Shown piece after piece: positions 1-10,200 of a stretch of DNA of 64,000 bases. The DNA is taken from contig CAQOGY010000003.1 of assembly GCA_948847595.1 (NCBI GenBank), positions 186,001 through 250,000 of the forward strand, given 5' to 3'. The notes beneath the pieces are model-generated. The model was not told the origin of the DNA, did not search any database, and saw only the letters and a program-made list of their open reading frames with translations. Every line of letters starts with the position of its first letter. The first letter of the stretch is position 1. The position numbers were made by a program, and so were the translations under genes. The stretch is from an uncultured Bacteroides sp. Lineage in GTDB: Bacteria; Bacteroidota; Bacteroidia; Bacteroidales; Bacteroidaceae.

Positions 1-1483
1 TCCACTTGTCGGCTTCGTTGGAAAGGGTACGGGTTGCGCAGAAATTCCAAAGTACCAGATCGTCCAGATGATTGGGCAATTGATTCGTATCCCCACCTTG
101 ATGGGACTGGAGAAAGCCGCCTGTGCAACCATCCAGCAAAGTTGCTCTGGGTTGTGTAGCGTGCGATTCGAAATTAGTGTCATTTCCCCAGATACAGTCC
201 TTGATGACTGTTCCCAACGATTGCTTGCTGACACCTACTGCATGCCATTGTCCTGCATTTGTCATCGTTTTGGATTTAGCTTCGTCCCTTACGTCCGCTA
301 TCAGTACCCGTGACGAGCCGGAAGTATGTACGGAGCAATGTCCGCGGTTGCCTGCGATGCGGATGTCGTAAGCGGATATATTGGCGCACAAGGTGAAGGT
401 GGCCGCTTCGCTGACACTGTAGAAATCTACCCGGCGTACCCAGCCATTGACAATCTGCTGGAAGGCGAGGGGCTTGTAGGCGGAGTTCTCATACCATTGG
501 CTATGAACAAAATCCTCTCCTGCCTGCCCTTTGAAAGACAGGTCTTCCACTCCCACGTTCTCGTAGCAGTCGTAGTGGCAGACAGTCCAGTTCCAGCGGG
601 GATTCACTTCATGCATGATGGGCTCGGTGAAGGTGATGCGGTTGCCGCTGACGGATTTCACTTCGTGGAAATCGTACACTTGCACGCCTTGCGTCTGTAA
701 CTGCGTCATGGAAGTCATCCACCGATAAGGATGCAGTTCTTCGGCAATCAGTTCGGGAGAGTTGTCTTCCAGTTTCAGGCAGACGCGGTCGCCCGGACGG
801 ATGCTTCCCGTAGAAGCCACCTCAACGGAGAAACTGCCTTTCGGCGAACTTCCCGTTACTTTTGCCAACAGGTTCGAGAATCCGTTCCAGTTCTTGAAGT
901 CGAACATGGAGCCTGCCCATTCCACATTGGGCAGCGGCGGGTAGGGGGCTGCCATGGTGAGGATGGTCTTGTCTCGTCCTGCCCCTTTCAGGATGATATT
1001 TCCGGCACGTATCTGCATTCTCACGTCGTTGTCCGTGCCGCCCCGGTCGCTTTCATCATAAAGGATGAATTCACCTTCGGGAAAATAAATAAGGGCGTTG
1101 GCTTTGCGGTTACCGTTGATACCTATTTTATCAAGAATCTTCAGTATGGCATTCCGGTCGGATTTGCCGTCGTCGGGGATGGCTCCGTAGTCGGTGATAT
1201 CATAAACAGTATATCCCAATGTCCATACATCGGGTGGTGCCGTTTCTCCGTGTTTGTATCCGGCGTAGGAGAAATCAAGGAGTATGTTCGCTTCGTTACC
1301 TGCCACGAAGTCTGTCCATGCCTTGCAATCGGACGTTTCCGGTTCGGGCTCCGGTTCAGGGGTGGGTACAACAGGCAAAGGGCCTGCCTCTTCCGGCTTT
1401 TCGTCGGAATGACAGGCCGCTATCACCAGTAGACAAAACAGGTAAAGAATACTCTTTCCCGGCATGTTTCCTAGTCGTTTCAT
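1..1483 (-). CDS. Pectate-lyase-fold surface lipoprotein (DUF4955-like), 3' part outside window
   Basis: The frame is open from the ATG at 1483 to the window edge (494 codons), so the C-terminus is missing. A signal peptide ends in a lipobox with Cys24, followed by a Pro/Glu linker (about residues 42-50) typical of outer-membrane-anchored lipoproteins. From about residue 85 there is a YGAIPDDGKSD-type motif, common at the start of right-handed beta-helix (pectate lyase superfamily) domains. The remainder resembles Bacteroides DUF4955 proteins, a family recalled rather than searched. Its start overlaps the stop of the upstream fimbrillin-like gene by 4 bases (ATGA), so it is the last visible gene of the leftward susCD operon. 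It may be a polysaccharide lyase, hydrolase or glycan-binding helix; no catalytic residues can be assigned. Confidence 0.82.
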   Translation of the reverse strand, partial: MKRLGNMPGKSILYLFCLLVIAACHSDEKPEEAGPLPVVPTPEPEPEPETSDCKAWTDFVAGNEANILLDFSYAGYKHGETAPPDVWTLGYTVYDITDYGAIPDDGKSDRNAILKILDKIGINGNRKANALIYFPEGEFILYDESDRGGTDNDVRMQIRAGNIILKGAGRDKTILTMAAPYPPLPNVEWAGSMFDFKNWNGFSNLLAKVTGSSPKGSFSVEVASTGSIRPGDRVCLKLEDNSPELIAEELHPYRWMTSMTQLQTQGVQVYDFHEVKSVSGNRITFTEPIMHEVNPRWNWTVCHYDCYENVGVEDLSFKGQAGEDFVHSQWYENSAYKPLAFQQIVNGWVRRVDFYSVSEAATFTLCANISAYDIRIAGNRGHCSVHTSGSSRVLIADVRDEAKSKTMTNAGQWHAVGVSKQSLGTVIKDCIWGNDTNFESHATQPRATLLDGCTGGFLQSHQGGDTNQLPNHLDDLVLWNFCATRTLSNEADKW

Positions 1484-2289
1484 TGGCAAATGGCGGTTAT
1501 CGTATTAATGCTGTTCGCTTGCAATGTCGTCGGACTGTCGGCTGTGTACCGATATGACGCGCCGTTGTCACCGATGATTTTGATGCATCTTTCGCTTAAT
1601 TCCTGTGCGGGGACTACACCGCGGAAGGTGTCATCACTGAGCCTCATCAAAGTTATTTCGGATACGGGCACATCTGCCTTCACAGTTGCGGTCTGTGCTT
1701 TGAGGTCTACCGAAGCGGTCGTGTGGGCTTTCAGTATCACTTTGTCTGCCTTTACTCCTGCGGGTAGGGTGACTTTTACTTCAAGCAACGCCAGGGCATG
1801 GGTGAATGAAAGGGTAACCGCCTCATCGTTCGCTTCCGATGTCACGTTCTCAGCCAGCAACAGGTCGCTCGGGTTCAATCCGTTGGCTGCCTGGTCTGTA
1901 CTGACGGTAAAGTCGAAAACGGTTGCCGTGTTTCCTTCTGCGTATGGGTAGTAAGCATAGAAATTGACGTCGCTTCCGTCGAGAGGGAAAGTGACGGGAG
2001 TTTCAGAGCTCCATGCGTTTTCTTTATACAGATAATTCAGGTTGCTGTGAAGAGTTGCGGAAGTAGACCGGTTGAGGACGAAGACCCCGATGTGGTCTTC
2101 GTCTACAAACACCGTCTTCCGGTCGGTGGTCTGCGTGCGCGTCTGCATGATGCTGGTACTGAAAACAATCTCTTTACCCGTTTCCTGGGGGAATGTACCG
2201 TCTGTTGCATCCTGGCTGCACGAACCGAGAATGAGCGTCAATAAAGACGCTATTCCCAATCGTAAGTATTGTGTTTTCATGATTTTCAA
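1480..2289 (-). CDS. Fimbrillin-like (Mfa/FimB-type) lipoprotein of the susCD operon
   Basis: This 269-aa protein has a signal peptide and lipobox with Cys24; an internal Met at residue 4 is an alternative start. Sequence features are those of the Bacteroidales fimbrillin family: an early 'TRT' strand after the lipid anchor, a GVFVLNRS-like strand, and an FPLDGSDVNFYAYYPY segment near the middle followed by a beta-rich domain. In polysaccharide utilisation loci such proteins usually serve as surface glycan-binding lipoproteins rather than fimbriae. It has a clear paralogue at 37023-37838, in the same position relative to the fimbrillin/jelly-roll gene. It is 17 bases downstream of the preceding gene and overlaps the next one, which supports one transcript. 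The ligand is unknown. Confidence 0.85.
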   Translation of the reverse strand: MKIMKTQYLRLGIASLLTLILGSCSQDATDGTFPQETGKEIVFSTSIMQTRTQTTDRKTVFVDEDHIGVFVLNRSTSATLHSNLNYLYKENAWSSETPVTFPLDGSDVNFYAYYPYAEGNTATVFDFTVSTDQAANGLNPSDLLLAENVTSEANDEAVTLSFTHALALLEVKVTLPAGVKADKVILKAHTTASVDLKAQTATVKADVPVSEITLMRLSDDTFRGVVPAQELSERCIKIIGDNGASYRYTADSPTTLQANSINTITAICQ

Positions 2290-2306
2290 TTGTTATGGAA
2301 GTTGTG

Positions 2307-3008
2307 TTACTTTTTCAGTTCGAGTTTCACGTCGTCCAGAACAAACTTGGTGAATTCACTGTTCGGAGAGAACATGATGAAGAAGTTAGTCAGCGTCTCG
2401 TCCGATGTTTCTCCCAGTTCACCGTTGCCGTCAGGATACGGGTAGGGGGCTTTTACTTTTTGGGAGAAGTCGAAGTCGAGTGCATATTCGGTATAGTCTT
2501 TCTTCAGATTAATCTGTTTGTATCCGGCAGGCGTTTCGGATTCGCTCTTGCGCGCTGTGATGACACATTCCTTGCCGTTATTGCCGACGATGATAACTTT
2601 CATGTTGTTGCCCGAAGTGCCTTTTGCCTTGAAAGTGAGGCGATATACTTTGCGTTGCATTTCCTGATTCTTGGTACGGTAGCACAGGTAAGTGCCGTAC
2701 CAGCTCTTCTGCTGGTAGAAGTCGCAACGGATTACGTTACGATTCAGAGCTTTGTCGAGTTCCACCTTTACGTCTCCTGTTTCCAGTTCGTTCATCACGC
2801 GATAGAGCCATAAGTCTGTTTCTTCGGGATTGGTCTTGTCATCGTGTACAGGGTCTATTTTTCCCACTGGCAAGCTGGCGATGGCTTTAATTTCCACTTT
2901 GTCTTTTTGCTTGTCGGCGTTGTTGTCAGATGCTTTTGCGTTCATTGAAGTCAGAAGGGCGGCAGCCAATAAAGAGGCCAATCCCAGTTTAAAGTTCATT
3001 GTTTTCAT
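2307..3008 (-). CDS. Exported single-domain jelly-roll (carbohydrate-binding-like) protein
   Basis: A 233-aa protein with a signal peptide ending near AKA (about residue 26). It lacks a lipobox Cys, unlike its operon neighbours, so it is probably released into the periplasm or outside. The mature part closely parallels the C-terminal half of the next gene (3038-4534) and of its cassette B counterpart: a 'lPtG' entry, a 'NVIRCDFYQQKSWYGTYL' strand, 'YRLTFKAKGTSGNN', 'YALDFDFSQKV' and a final 'LDDVKLELKK'. This pattern suggests a beta-sandwich like carbohydrate-binding modules; DUF4627-like is a tentative label. Cassette B has no stand-alone version. Binding function is inferred from architecture and operon context only. 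Confidence 0.8.
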   Translation of the reverse strand: MKTMNFKLGLASLLAAALLTSMNAKASDNNADKQKDKVEIKAIASLPVGKIDPVHDDKTNPEETDLWLYRVMNELETGDVKVELDKALNRNVIRCDFYQQKSWYGTYLCYRTKNQEMQRKVYRLTFKAKGTSGNNMKVIIVGNNGKECVITARKSESETPAGYKQINLKKDYTEYALDFDFSQKVKAPYPYPDGNGELGETSDETLTNFFIMFSPNSEFTKFVLDDVKLELKK

Positions 3009-3037
3009 ACTTCTTGTTTTTTTAGAGTTGTTATTAA

Positions 3038-4534
3038 TTAGTTCTTTTTGAGTTCAAGTACTACATCGTACAGGTAGAATTCAGTATCATTGTTTGCAGG
3101 TGAGAACTGAAGGAACAGATTCTCCAGGACTTCATCTGTTGTTTCTGTATAGTCTGTGACGGTATTATAGATACTTAAAACCTGTTTGGAGAAATCGAAG
3201 TCTATCTGATATTCCTTGTATTCTTCTGTAAGGTTGAGCATATAGGCTCCCTGATATTTATTATCGGGGGCATTGACAGCTATAATCTTTTTATCTTCTC
3301 TTAAGATGATACATCTTACCGACTTGTTGGCAGTACCTTTCATTTTGAATTTGAGAGTATATACTTCCCGTTTCGGAGTCGGCATTCTGTGAGCGATGTA
3401 GGTCTTATACCAAGTATTATTGTCGTTTATCTTGCAATGTATCACGTTGTGTCCCAAAGACGATTCATTGATAACTGCCGCTTCTCCGATTTGGTTAACA
3501 CTCTTCGCTACAAAAATCCAGTTGCCAATCTCATATTGCCAGGGCTTATCATTTACTGTCTCTACTTTTATTGCTCCTGTCGGTAAATCGTCAATTGTCC
3601 TCTGTATCCAGTTCTCCTGCAAATTGCCGGTAGCCTGATTACCGTCAGTCCAGTCTGCAATCGGTTCTTCCGTTGTTTCAACGGAAATCTTGTCCAAAGA
3701 AATTGTGGCAGTACATATATAACGATAACCTTGTTTAAGCTCAGATAACTTTTCCGATAATTCCCAAGTATATTCCCGGTTCATTTTGGGGAGTGAAACA
3801 TAAAGTTGGGCGCCTTCTATCGAAGCTGTCGGAATCACTTGTGCCGTGTCGCTGTTGGCTGTTTCACTGGCTCTCATTTTGATATCCTTCTTTGCTTCTA
3901 AGTTCTCGAACTGAGCGCTCAGCAGATTGAATTGTGCTTTACTATTCATCCCTTTCAGTAGGACGGTTGCTTCTTCCAGATATTCCTTCGTCACTCCGTC
4001 GCCGGGAACAAGGTCGAGCACGACTTGCGACAACACCGGACGGAGTTCCATAACTACCTTATTATTGTCTTTACCTACTCCTTTGCAATTGTTGGAATAA
4101 AGAAAATTAAAGGGCGATGCACTGTTCTGGTTGGATACATCCATTGCAATGCGGTTCTCCGTCAGACTCTCCGAGTAGGGAAAGTAGGCGATGAGATTCG
4201 TCTTGCTGCCGTCTTGCGGGAAATAGACAGGGTCGTCTCCCACAGGCGGGGCAAAATAGCCCGCAGGCACTTCGATGGACTTATACAAAACATTCTCGTA
4301 AGAGTTTATTATCTCCTCTCCATTTTCCGTCGTCAGGAAGATACCGATATTCTTTCCGTTTTTCCACTCTGCACCTGCGGCTTTCGGGTCGAAACTGTAG
4401 TTTTTCCCGGTCAAGACCAAAGGCGTGTCGGTGGTCTGTATTTCATCTTCTTCTTCGTTGTTATTGTCACATCCGCAGAAGGTTAGCGATGCGGCGGCCA
4501 TTAATAAAGCCGTATAAAGTAATTTGTTTTCCAT
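3038..4534 (-). CDS. Surface lipoprotein: fimbrillin-like N-domain plus jelly-roll C-domain
   Basis: A 498-aa lipoprotein with lipobox Cys22. Residues about 35-300 look fimbrillin-like (GKNIGIFL..., YFPQDGSKTNLIAYFPYS, LRPVLSQVVLDL). Residues about 305-498 form a second domain that is repeated as a separate protein in the next gene downstream. The order fits a surface glycan-binding protein in which the first domain acts as spacer and the second as binding module, though no ligand residues can be assigned. It is paralogous over its full length to the protein at 35482-36999. It lies 44 bases downstream of the DUF5017-like gene and 29 bases upstream of the jelly-roll-only gene in the leftward operon. 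Confidence 0.84.
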   Translation of the reverse strand: MENKLLYTALLMAAASLTFCGCDNNNEEEDEIQTTDTPLVLTGKNYSFDPKAAGAEWKNGKNIGIFLTTENGEEIINSYENVLYKSIEVPAGYFAPPVGDDPVYFPQDGSKTNLIAYFPYSESLTENRIAMDVSNQNSASPFNFLYSNNCKGVGKDNNKVVMELRPVLSQVVLDLVPGDGVTKEYLEEATVLLKGMNSKAQFNLLSAQFENLEAKKDIKMRASETANSDTAQVIPTASIEGAQLYVSLPKMNREYTWELSEKLSELKQGYRYICTATISLDKISVETTEEPIADWTDGNQATGNLQENWIQRTIDDLPTGAIKVETVNDKPWQYEIGNWIFVAKSVNQIGEAAVINESSLGHNVIHCKINDNNTWYKTYIAHRMPTPKREVYTLKFKMKGTANKSVRCIILREDKKIIAVNAPDNKYQGAYMLNLTEEYKEYQIDFDFSKQVLSIYNTVTDYTETTDEVLENLFLQFSPANNDTEFYLYDVVLELKKN

Positions 4535-4578
4535 GTGATTTTAATGATTGTTATTTATTAGGCTGTGTATGTCGGACA

Positions 4579-5538
4579 TTATTCCACCACAGTTACTTTT
4601 ATCTCTTTTACCTGTTCCGTGCAATTCCATGCATTGGCGTTGCGTGCAACGAAAGTGACCGTATATTCGCCCGGTTCGTTGTAAATGTGCGAGTATTTGG
4701 GCAAGGCTGCGGAATAGTTCTTGATAGAAAGTCCTTCGTCCGCACTGACCTTTGCTGCATCTATGGGCAAACTGATTGCCCATACGTGTGTACCGTTTTT
4801 CCCGTTACGTCCATTGATGGAAACTTTCGAGTCGTCTACTGCGGTAACGGTCGGGTTGTCACTTGAAGTGTCGTTCGATTTGATTCTTACGAAGTTAAAT
4901 CCAAAATCAGCTTTCGGAGATGTCTTCTGTGTCATTTTTCCGTCTATGGTCTGATTCAGCTTCGGATAGAAGTAGACATCGGGATGAACATACTTTCCTT
5001 TTTCTTCCTCATTCAGGGCAGGCAGATTATATTCGATGGCCAGATAGAAGTTTTTATATTTGTAGTCCGACAAATCGACCTGCACGTTGCTGATGGTTCC
5101 GTGTTCGTAGCCCTCATTATCCGACTCTATGACAGGCACTTGCAATTGTCCGTTCATATCACTCCAAGTAGCTTTATTGATGTTTTCTTCGTCATAAATC
5201 CCGTTGAAGTCTTCCGAAATCAATACGCGTGTTCCGTTTCTGAATCTTTTGGCGGCATATTTTAATTCTAAGTTGTATGTTAAACTCAGGGCTTCCACAT
5301 CAGCCATTGTCCTGTTGCGGTTAGCATATTTCTTACCATACTCTCCGGAATAGAAGAGCAGATAATCAGGGTCTCCGTACAGATTGAAAGTAACAGGTTC
5401 GCCTACTTTAAAAGTTTCTTGCGGATTGTCCAGACTTATGCTGAAATCCAGGTCGTCAATGCCGTTATTGTCGCAGGCTTCGAATGTACCTGCCAGTAGC
5501 AGGAGCATTCCATATAATAGTGTATTTTTGTACTTCAT
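4579..5538 (-). CDS. DUF5017-like surface lipoprotein, probable glycan-binding protein
   Basis: A 319-aa lipoprotein (lipobox Cys22). The N-terminal part carries the VGEPVTFNLYGDPDYLLFYSGE pattern characteristic of DUF5017 proteins, which combine an immunoglobulin/PKD-like domain with a beta-sandwich and normally sit next to susD. The C-terminal end is another PKD-like strand set (PGEYTVTFVARNANAWN). The cassette B homologue at 32074-33003 occupies the same place after susD. The position directly after susD (29-base gap) is the usual one for the surface glycan-binding protein that helps load the SusCD complex. Assignment rests on motif recall and synteny; the ligand is unknown. Confidence 0.85.
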   Translation of the reverse strand: MKYKNTLLYGMLLLLAGTFEACDNNGIDDLDFSISLDNPQETFKVGEPVTFNLYGDPDYLLFYSGEYGKKYANRNRTMADVEALSLTYNLELKYAAKRFRNGTRVLISEDFNGIYDEENINKATWSDMNGQLQVPVIESDNEGYEHGTISNVQVDLSDYKYKNFYLAIEYNLPALNEEEKGKYVHPDVYFYPKLNQTIDGKMTQKTSPKADFGFNFVRIKSNDTSSDNPTVTAVDDSKVSINGRNGKNGTHVWAISLPIDAAKVSADEGLSIKNYSAALPKYSHIYNEPGEYTVTFVARNANAWNCTEQVKEIKVTVVE

Positions 5539-5567
5539 AAAGCGTTGTTCTTTTATCGTTTATAAAA

Positions 5568-7223
5568 TTACCATCCCTCGTTCTGTCCGCATATAGGATT
5601 GGTGTTCAGTTCTGTTTCCGGAATAGGGAAATAGATATGCTTGGGTTGCAGCTCGATAGCCGGTTGTGCCTTGATGTTCGTTCCGCCACCAGATACCAAA
5701 TCATAACCTATTTTGTCACCGTCATATTCTCCGCCTACGATGATGTTCTGGTCTGCCAGCATCTTGATACGTTTCTCGAAATAATCCTTGCCCCAACGGC
5801 GCAAGTCCATTTTGCGGTTGCCTTCATAACACAATTCACGGGCACGTTCGTCGCGAACCAGTTCGCGGAAACTTTCGTAATCGTAGTCACCAAGTTTGAC
5901 TTCACTGGCTTTCGCTCTCTTTCTTACCTCATTGATGGCATCCACCGCTTCCTGGGTAGGAGCCTGGTTCACCTCGTTGGCAGCTTCGGCAATCATCAGC
6001 AATACGTCTGCATAACGCATGATGGGGATATTAATGGACGTGCTGTATTGTGTCAGCGGTCGTACTACTTCATATTCCCTGCGGTATTTGGCTGCATCTC
6101 CGTCACGCATGGATTTCAGTTCGGATTCCGTCTTGTACTTGCGTGTTACCTTTTCCACGTTCTCGCTTATCTTTTCCGTTTGGAAACCATAGTTGGTGAA
6201 GTTCCACCATTTGCGTTTGTCGCCCTCTTCATACATACGGAACAGGATACGGGTACCGTTATAGAAGCCGTAGCAGAAACCGTTGTCGGGGTCGAGGGCC
6301 GAACCTTGGGTGATTCCGATTGAAAGGCCGATAGAACCGGATTCGCGGGTGATGTTCAGGTCGTTGCCGTACATTTCCGCTTCAAACATATTTTCCTTCC
6401 AGTTATATTTGTCGGAACACAGGTCGATAAAAAGCGCTTCATAGCCGTTCAAGTCACCACGGTCTTGTACCAGTTCGTGCAGTTCGCTGTCTCTTACCTT
6501 GCGGGCGTAAGTCAATGCTTCGTTCCATTTGTCGGCATAGACCGGATAACCGGACATCCACATATAGGCTCTTGCCATCAGTGCTTGTGCCGTGGTTACC
6601 GATATATGTCCGGCTTGTGCCAGTTCATCTGCGGTGAGGCAGCCTTTTTCGGCTTCCTCAAGGTCTGAAATGATTTGATTGTAGATGTCTATTTGCGGGC
6701 TGCGCTTCAGTTTCTGCGATTTCAGGTCGCGGGTAGCCGTCAGGCGCAAGGGGACTTCTCCCCAAAAACTGACCAGATTCATGTAGTAAAGGGCACGCAT
6801 ACCTTTGGCTTCTGCCAGCAGGCGTTGTTTGGTACGCTCATCCTTGCATACATTCGCCGGTTTGTCGGTGATGGCTTCGATGTAAGTATTGGCACGGTTG
6901 ATGCCTTTGTACAGTTCCGTCCATGCCTCTTTCAGCTCTTTGTCAACGGAAGTATAGTTGTTGAGGTAGAGCTTTGTCATACCGATACTATACTGCTTGT
7001 TGTACACCATGATGTCCGAGCCGGCATCACAGGTCGTAATAAGGTGTCCGCCGTAGAGCTTTGAACTGCTCATCGGGTCGTAGATTCCCGCCAGTCCTGC
7101 TTCGCAACTTTCGAGGGTGTTGTACACATTGTTTTCCGACAGTTCATCGTAAGTGTCCGTTTCGAGGAAGTCACAAGCTGACAGGCAAGTTGCCAGGCTG
7201 ATATATATCAATAGTTTCTTCAT
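5568..7223 (-). CDS. SusD/RagB-family nutrient-binding outer-membrane lipoprotein
   Basis: A 551-aa SusD-family lipoprotein with lipobox Cys17 followed by FLETDTYDELSENNVYNT, the conserved SusD opening. The helical SusD/RagB core is evident: LLAEAKGMRALYYMNLVSFWGEVPLRL, ALMARAYMW, a PIMRYADVLLMIAEAANEV segment, a family-typical FRELVRDERARELCYEGNRKMDLRRWG segment, and a C-terminal FPIPETELNTNP. It acts as the extracellular lid of the SusC transporter encoded 25 bases upstream and captures oligosaccharides. It is paralogous to the SusD at 30434-32056. Substrate is inferred from the neighbouring lyases as uronic-acid-containing, possibly glycosaminoglycan. Confidence 0.96.
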   Translation of the reverse strand: MKKLLIYISLATCLSACDFLETDTYDELSENNVYNTLESCEAGLAGIYDPMSSSKLYGGHLITTCDAGSDIMVYNKQYSIGMTKLYLNNYTSVDKELKEAWTELYKGINRANTYIEAITDKPANVCKDERTKQRLLAEAKGMRALYYMNLVSFWGEVPLRLTATRDLKSQKLKRSPQIDIYNQIISDLEEAEKGCLTADELAQAGHISVTTAQALMARAYMWMSGYPVYADKWNEALTYARKVRDSELHELVQDRGDLNGYEALFIDLCSDKYNWKENMFEAEMYGNDLNITRESGSIGLSIGITQGSALDPDNGFCYGFYNGTRILFRMYEEGDKRKWWNFTNYGFQTEKISENVEKVTRKYKTESELKSMRDGDAAKYRREYEVVRPLTQYSTSINIPIMRYADVLLMIAEAANEVNQAPTQEAVDAINEVRKRAKASEVKLGDYDYESFRELVRDERARELCYEGNRKMDLRRWGKDYFEKRIKMLADQNIIVGGEYDGDKIGYDLVSGGGTNIKAQPAIELQPKHIYFPIPETELNTNPICGQNEGW

Positions 7224-7248
7224 TTTCTTCTTTCGTTTTATCAGGTTA

Positions 7249-10200
7249 TTACAAACTCATTTTCACACCGAATGTATAAGTTGCCGAGCGCGGATATGCC
7301 GAGTAGTCGAATCCTCTCGTCATGGACGAGTTGCGGGTAGACACTTCGGGGTCGTAGCCGGAATAGTTAGTCCATGTAATCAAATCCTGTCCGGTGACAT
7401 AGAGCCGCAGTGATTTGATTTTACACTTGCTCAGCCATTTGGCGGGGAAGTTGTATCCCAACTGTATCGTTTTCAGGCGGAGAACGGAAGCGTCTTCCAC
7501 TTCACGGTCGGTATTGAATCCCGGTTCGTAGAAACCTCTGGTGGGAGCCCACAGGTAATTGGTGTAATTTCCCGGAGTGATGGAACCGTCCGCGTTGACC
7601 GTGCGGGGTGTCCAGTGGTTCACCGCAGTAGCCAGTTGGTTGGTGTGCGCGCTCTTGAGCTCTTCCAGCAGTTTGCGGTTGTAGTTAATCAGGTCGTTAC
7701 CGTAAGACCATTGCAGGAAAATGCTTAAATCAAATCCTTTGTATTCGAACCGGTTGGTGAAACCGCCGATATGTATCGGAAGTCCGTGACCGATGATGGT
7801 GCGGTCGTCCGTCGTAATCTTACCGTCGCCGTTGATATCTTTCAGTTTCGGGTCGCCCGGACGGATTTCGCTTCTCTTGCGTCCGTTGTCGGGAATACCT
7901 TCTTTCAGTACAAATGTGTTCGGTGATACTTCATTGAAGTCTTCGTACTGATATACTCCGTCAAATACATATCCGTACATTTCGGAAAGCGGATGACCTA
8001 CCTTGGCGATATACATATCCGGAATTTCCGGGTAGCGGATGCCCACTACGCGGCTTGTCTGTCCGTCGGACAATGCGGTGATTTCGTTCTTGTTGAACGA
8101 GATGTTGAATGAACTTGTCCATTTCAGCTTATTGTTTCCGCCTTTCAGGTTGACTGTGTTGATGGCAAACTCAAAACCGGAGTTGCGAACGCTACCGATA
8201 TTCTGCTGCACTTGTTCGAATCCGATGGATGGGGGAGTGTCGGCATACAGCAACAGGTCTTTGGTATGCTTGTTATAATAGTCGATGACTGCATTGATAC
8301 GGTTTCCGAAGAATCCGAGGTCTACTCCGATATTCGTCTGATAAGTGGATTCCCACTTCAAGTCTTTATTTGCCATCTGGCGTATGTAGATGGCGGGAGA
8401 CATGGTGTTGTTGAACGCATAATTCTCATTGCCGGCATACAGCAGGTGTGACGGATAATTCTCTTGCGTACGGTTGTTTCCCGTGATACCCCAGCCTACT
8501 CTCAGTTTCAGGTTGGACATCCACTTACGGGCGGGTCTCATGAATTTTTCTTCGGAGATTCTCCAGGCTCCGGATGCTGACGGGAAGTAGCCCCATTTGT
8601 TGTATATCAGTCGTGAAGAACCATCGGCACGGACTGTTCCTGTGAGCAGGTAGCGTGATTTCCAGTCATAATTGGCACGTGCAAAGAAAGACATCATGTG
8701 TTGCTCGGTCTTCTCGGCATAAATCTTCTTGGGAGTTCCCTGGTCTATACCCCAGAGTCCGAGTTCTTCCCACGGAACCAGTGATGCCTGACCGCCGAGG
8801 TATTGATACTGGTTGCTGGAGATTGACGCTCCCAACATACCCAAGATATTATGGTTCTTCACTTTCGTGCGGTAAGTCAACGTGTAGTCGTTTGACCAGT
8901 TGTTGTATTCCCTGTAGTTGAAGCTACCGTTCTGCTTGTCGGGTTGGTAACGTGCGTCACCCCAATAAGTCTGTGAATTATTGAATGTGGTACTTCTGAC
9001 AATATTCGAACTCAGTGCGCCTGTCACCTTGAACTCCAGTTTTTTGGTGATTTTCCAGGTCAGGTAAGCGTTCATGTTCAGTTGGCGGCTTAAATTACCG
9101 GAATCTTCATTCTGGACGGTTTTCACCGGATTGTAGCGGTAGTCGGTAGCACTGTTGATATTCGGGTCAAAAGGCTGGTTCAATATATCTTCGTCCAGCT
9201 TGTAAGCCAGCGGGCGGTATCCTAATACGGAGTAGAACAGGTAGTGGCTCGATGTCCATCCCCCGTGACTTTCGGACGGGTTGGCACCATGTGTCTTGTT
9301 GTTGGCATAGTTCACGGTAAATCCTACGGTAACATTGGATGTAATCTGCTGGTCAAGGGTCAGACGTGTACGGAAGCTGTTGTATTCAGAGCCGGTCAAT
9401 GTACCTTTCTGGTGGAAATAAGAGGCGCTTGCGCTGTATTTGGTGCGTTGCGTACCACCGTTGAGGGACACATGATGGCTGGTGAACGGTGCGCCGTCCA
9501 GTACGATGTCCTGCCAGTTGTATGCTTTTCTGTTACGGTAATCTTCCAATGTCTGGTGACGACCCAACTTCTCATCATAACTCAGGTAAGTTCTGTCCAG
9601 GTATTGTTCGCTGTACTGGTTCAGCTCTGTCTGCAACTTCACGAAGTCGTAAGCTCCCATCATTTTGAGGAACTGCGGTTCCGTCTGCCAGGAGAAGTAA
9701 CCGTCGTAAGTTACGGTAGGGGGAGCTTCCTTTCCTCTTTTCGTCTGAATGATGATGACACCGTTGGCTCCACGGGCTCCGTAGATAGCGGTGGCCGATG
9801 CGTCTTTCAACACATCGATAGACTCGATATCGTTCGGGTTGTAAGCTGCCAGGTTAGGGTCTTCCGTCGGGAAACCGTCGATTACATAAAGAGGAGAACC
9901 GTCGGAACTGTCGGAGATAGTGTTACTACCCCGGATGACGATATTGGAGGTGGCTCCCGGTCGTCCGTCGGTGGCAACTACCTGTACGCCTGCGATGCGT
10001 CCCGCGAGAGCCTGGTCGATGGAAGCAACCGCTGCCTTTGTCAAGTCTCCCATGTCGGCTTTGCTGACGGAACCGGTCAGGTCGCTTTTCTTCACCGAAC
10101 CGTAACCGATGGCTACCACTTCGTCCAGCATCTTGGCATCTTCTTTCATTTCGACGTTGATTTGTTTCTTGTTGCCTACCGTTACTTCTTTAACGGCGTA

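Noticed and set aside
731..1432. Plus-strand ORF of 233 codons
   Set aside because: It is antisense to the pectate-lyase-fold gene, whose frame shows a signal peptide and domain motifs; the plus-strand product has no recognisable features.
4025..4486. Plus-strand ORF of 153 codons
   Set aside because: It lies wholly within the fimbrillin/jelly-roll gene on the other strand and has no signal, motif or start context of its own.
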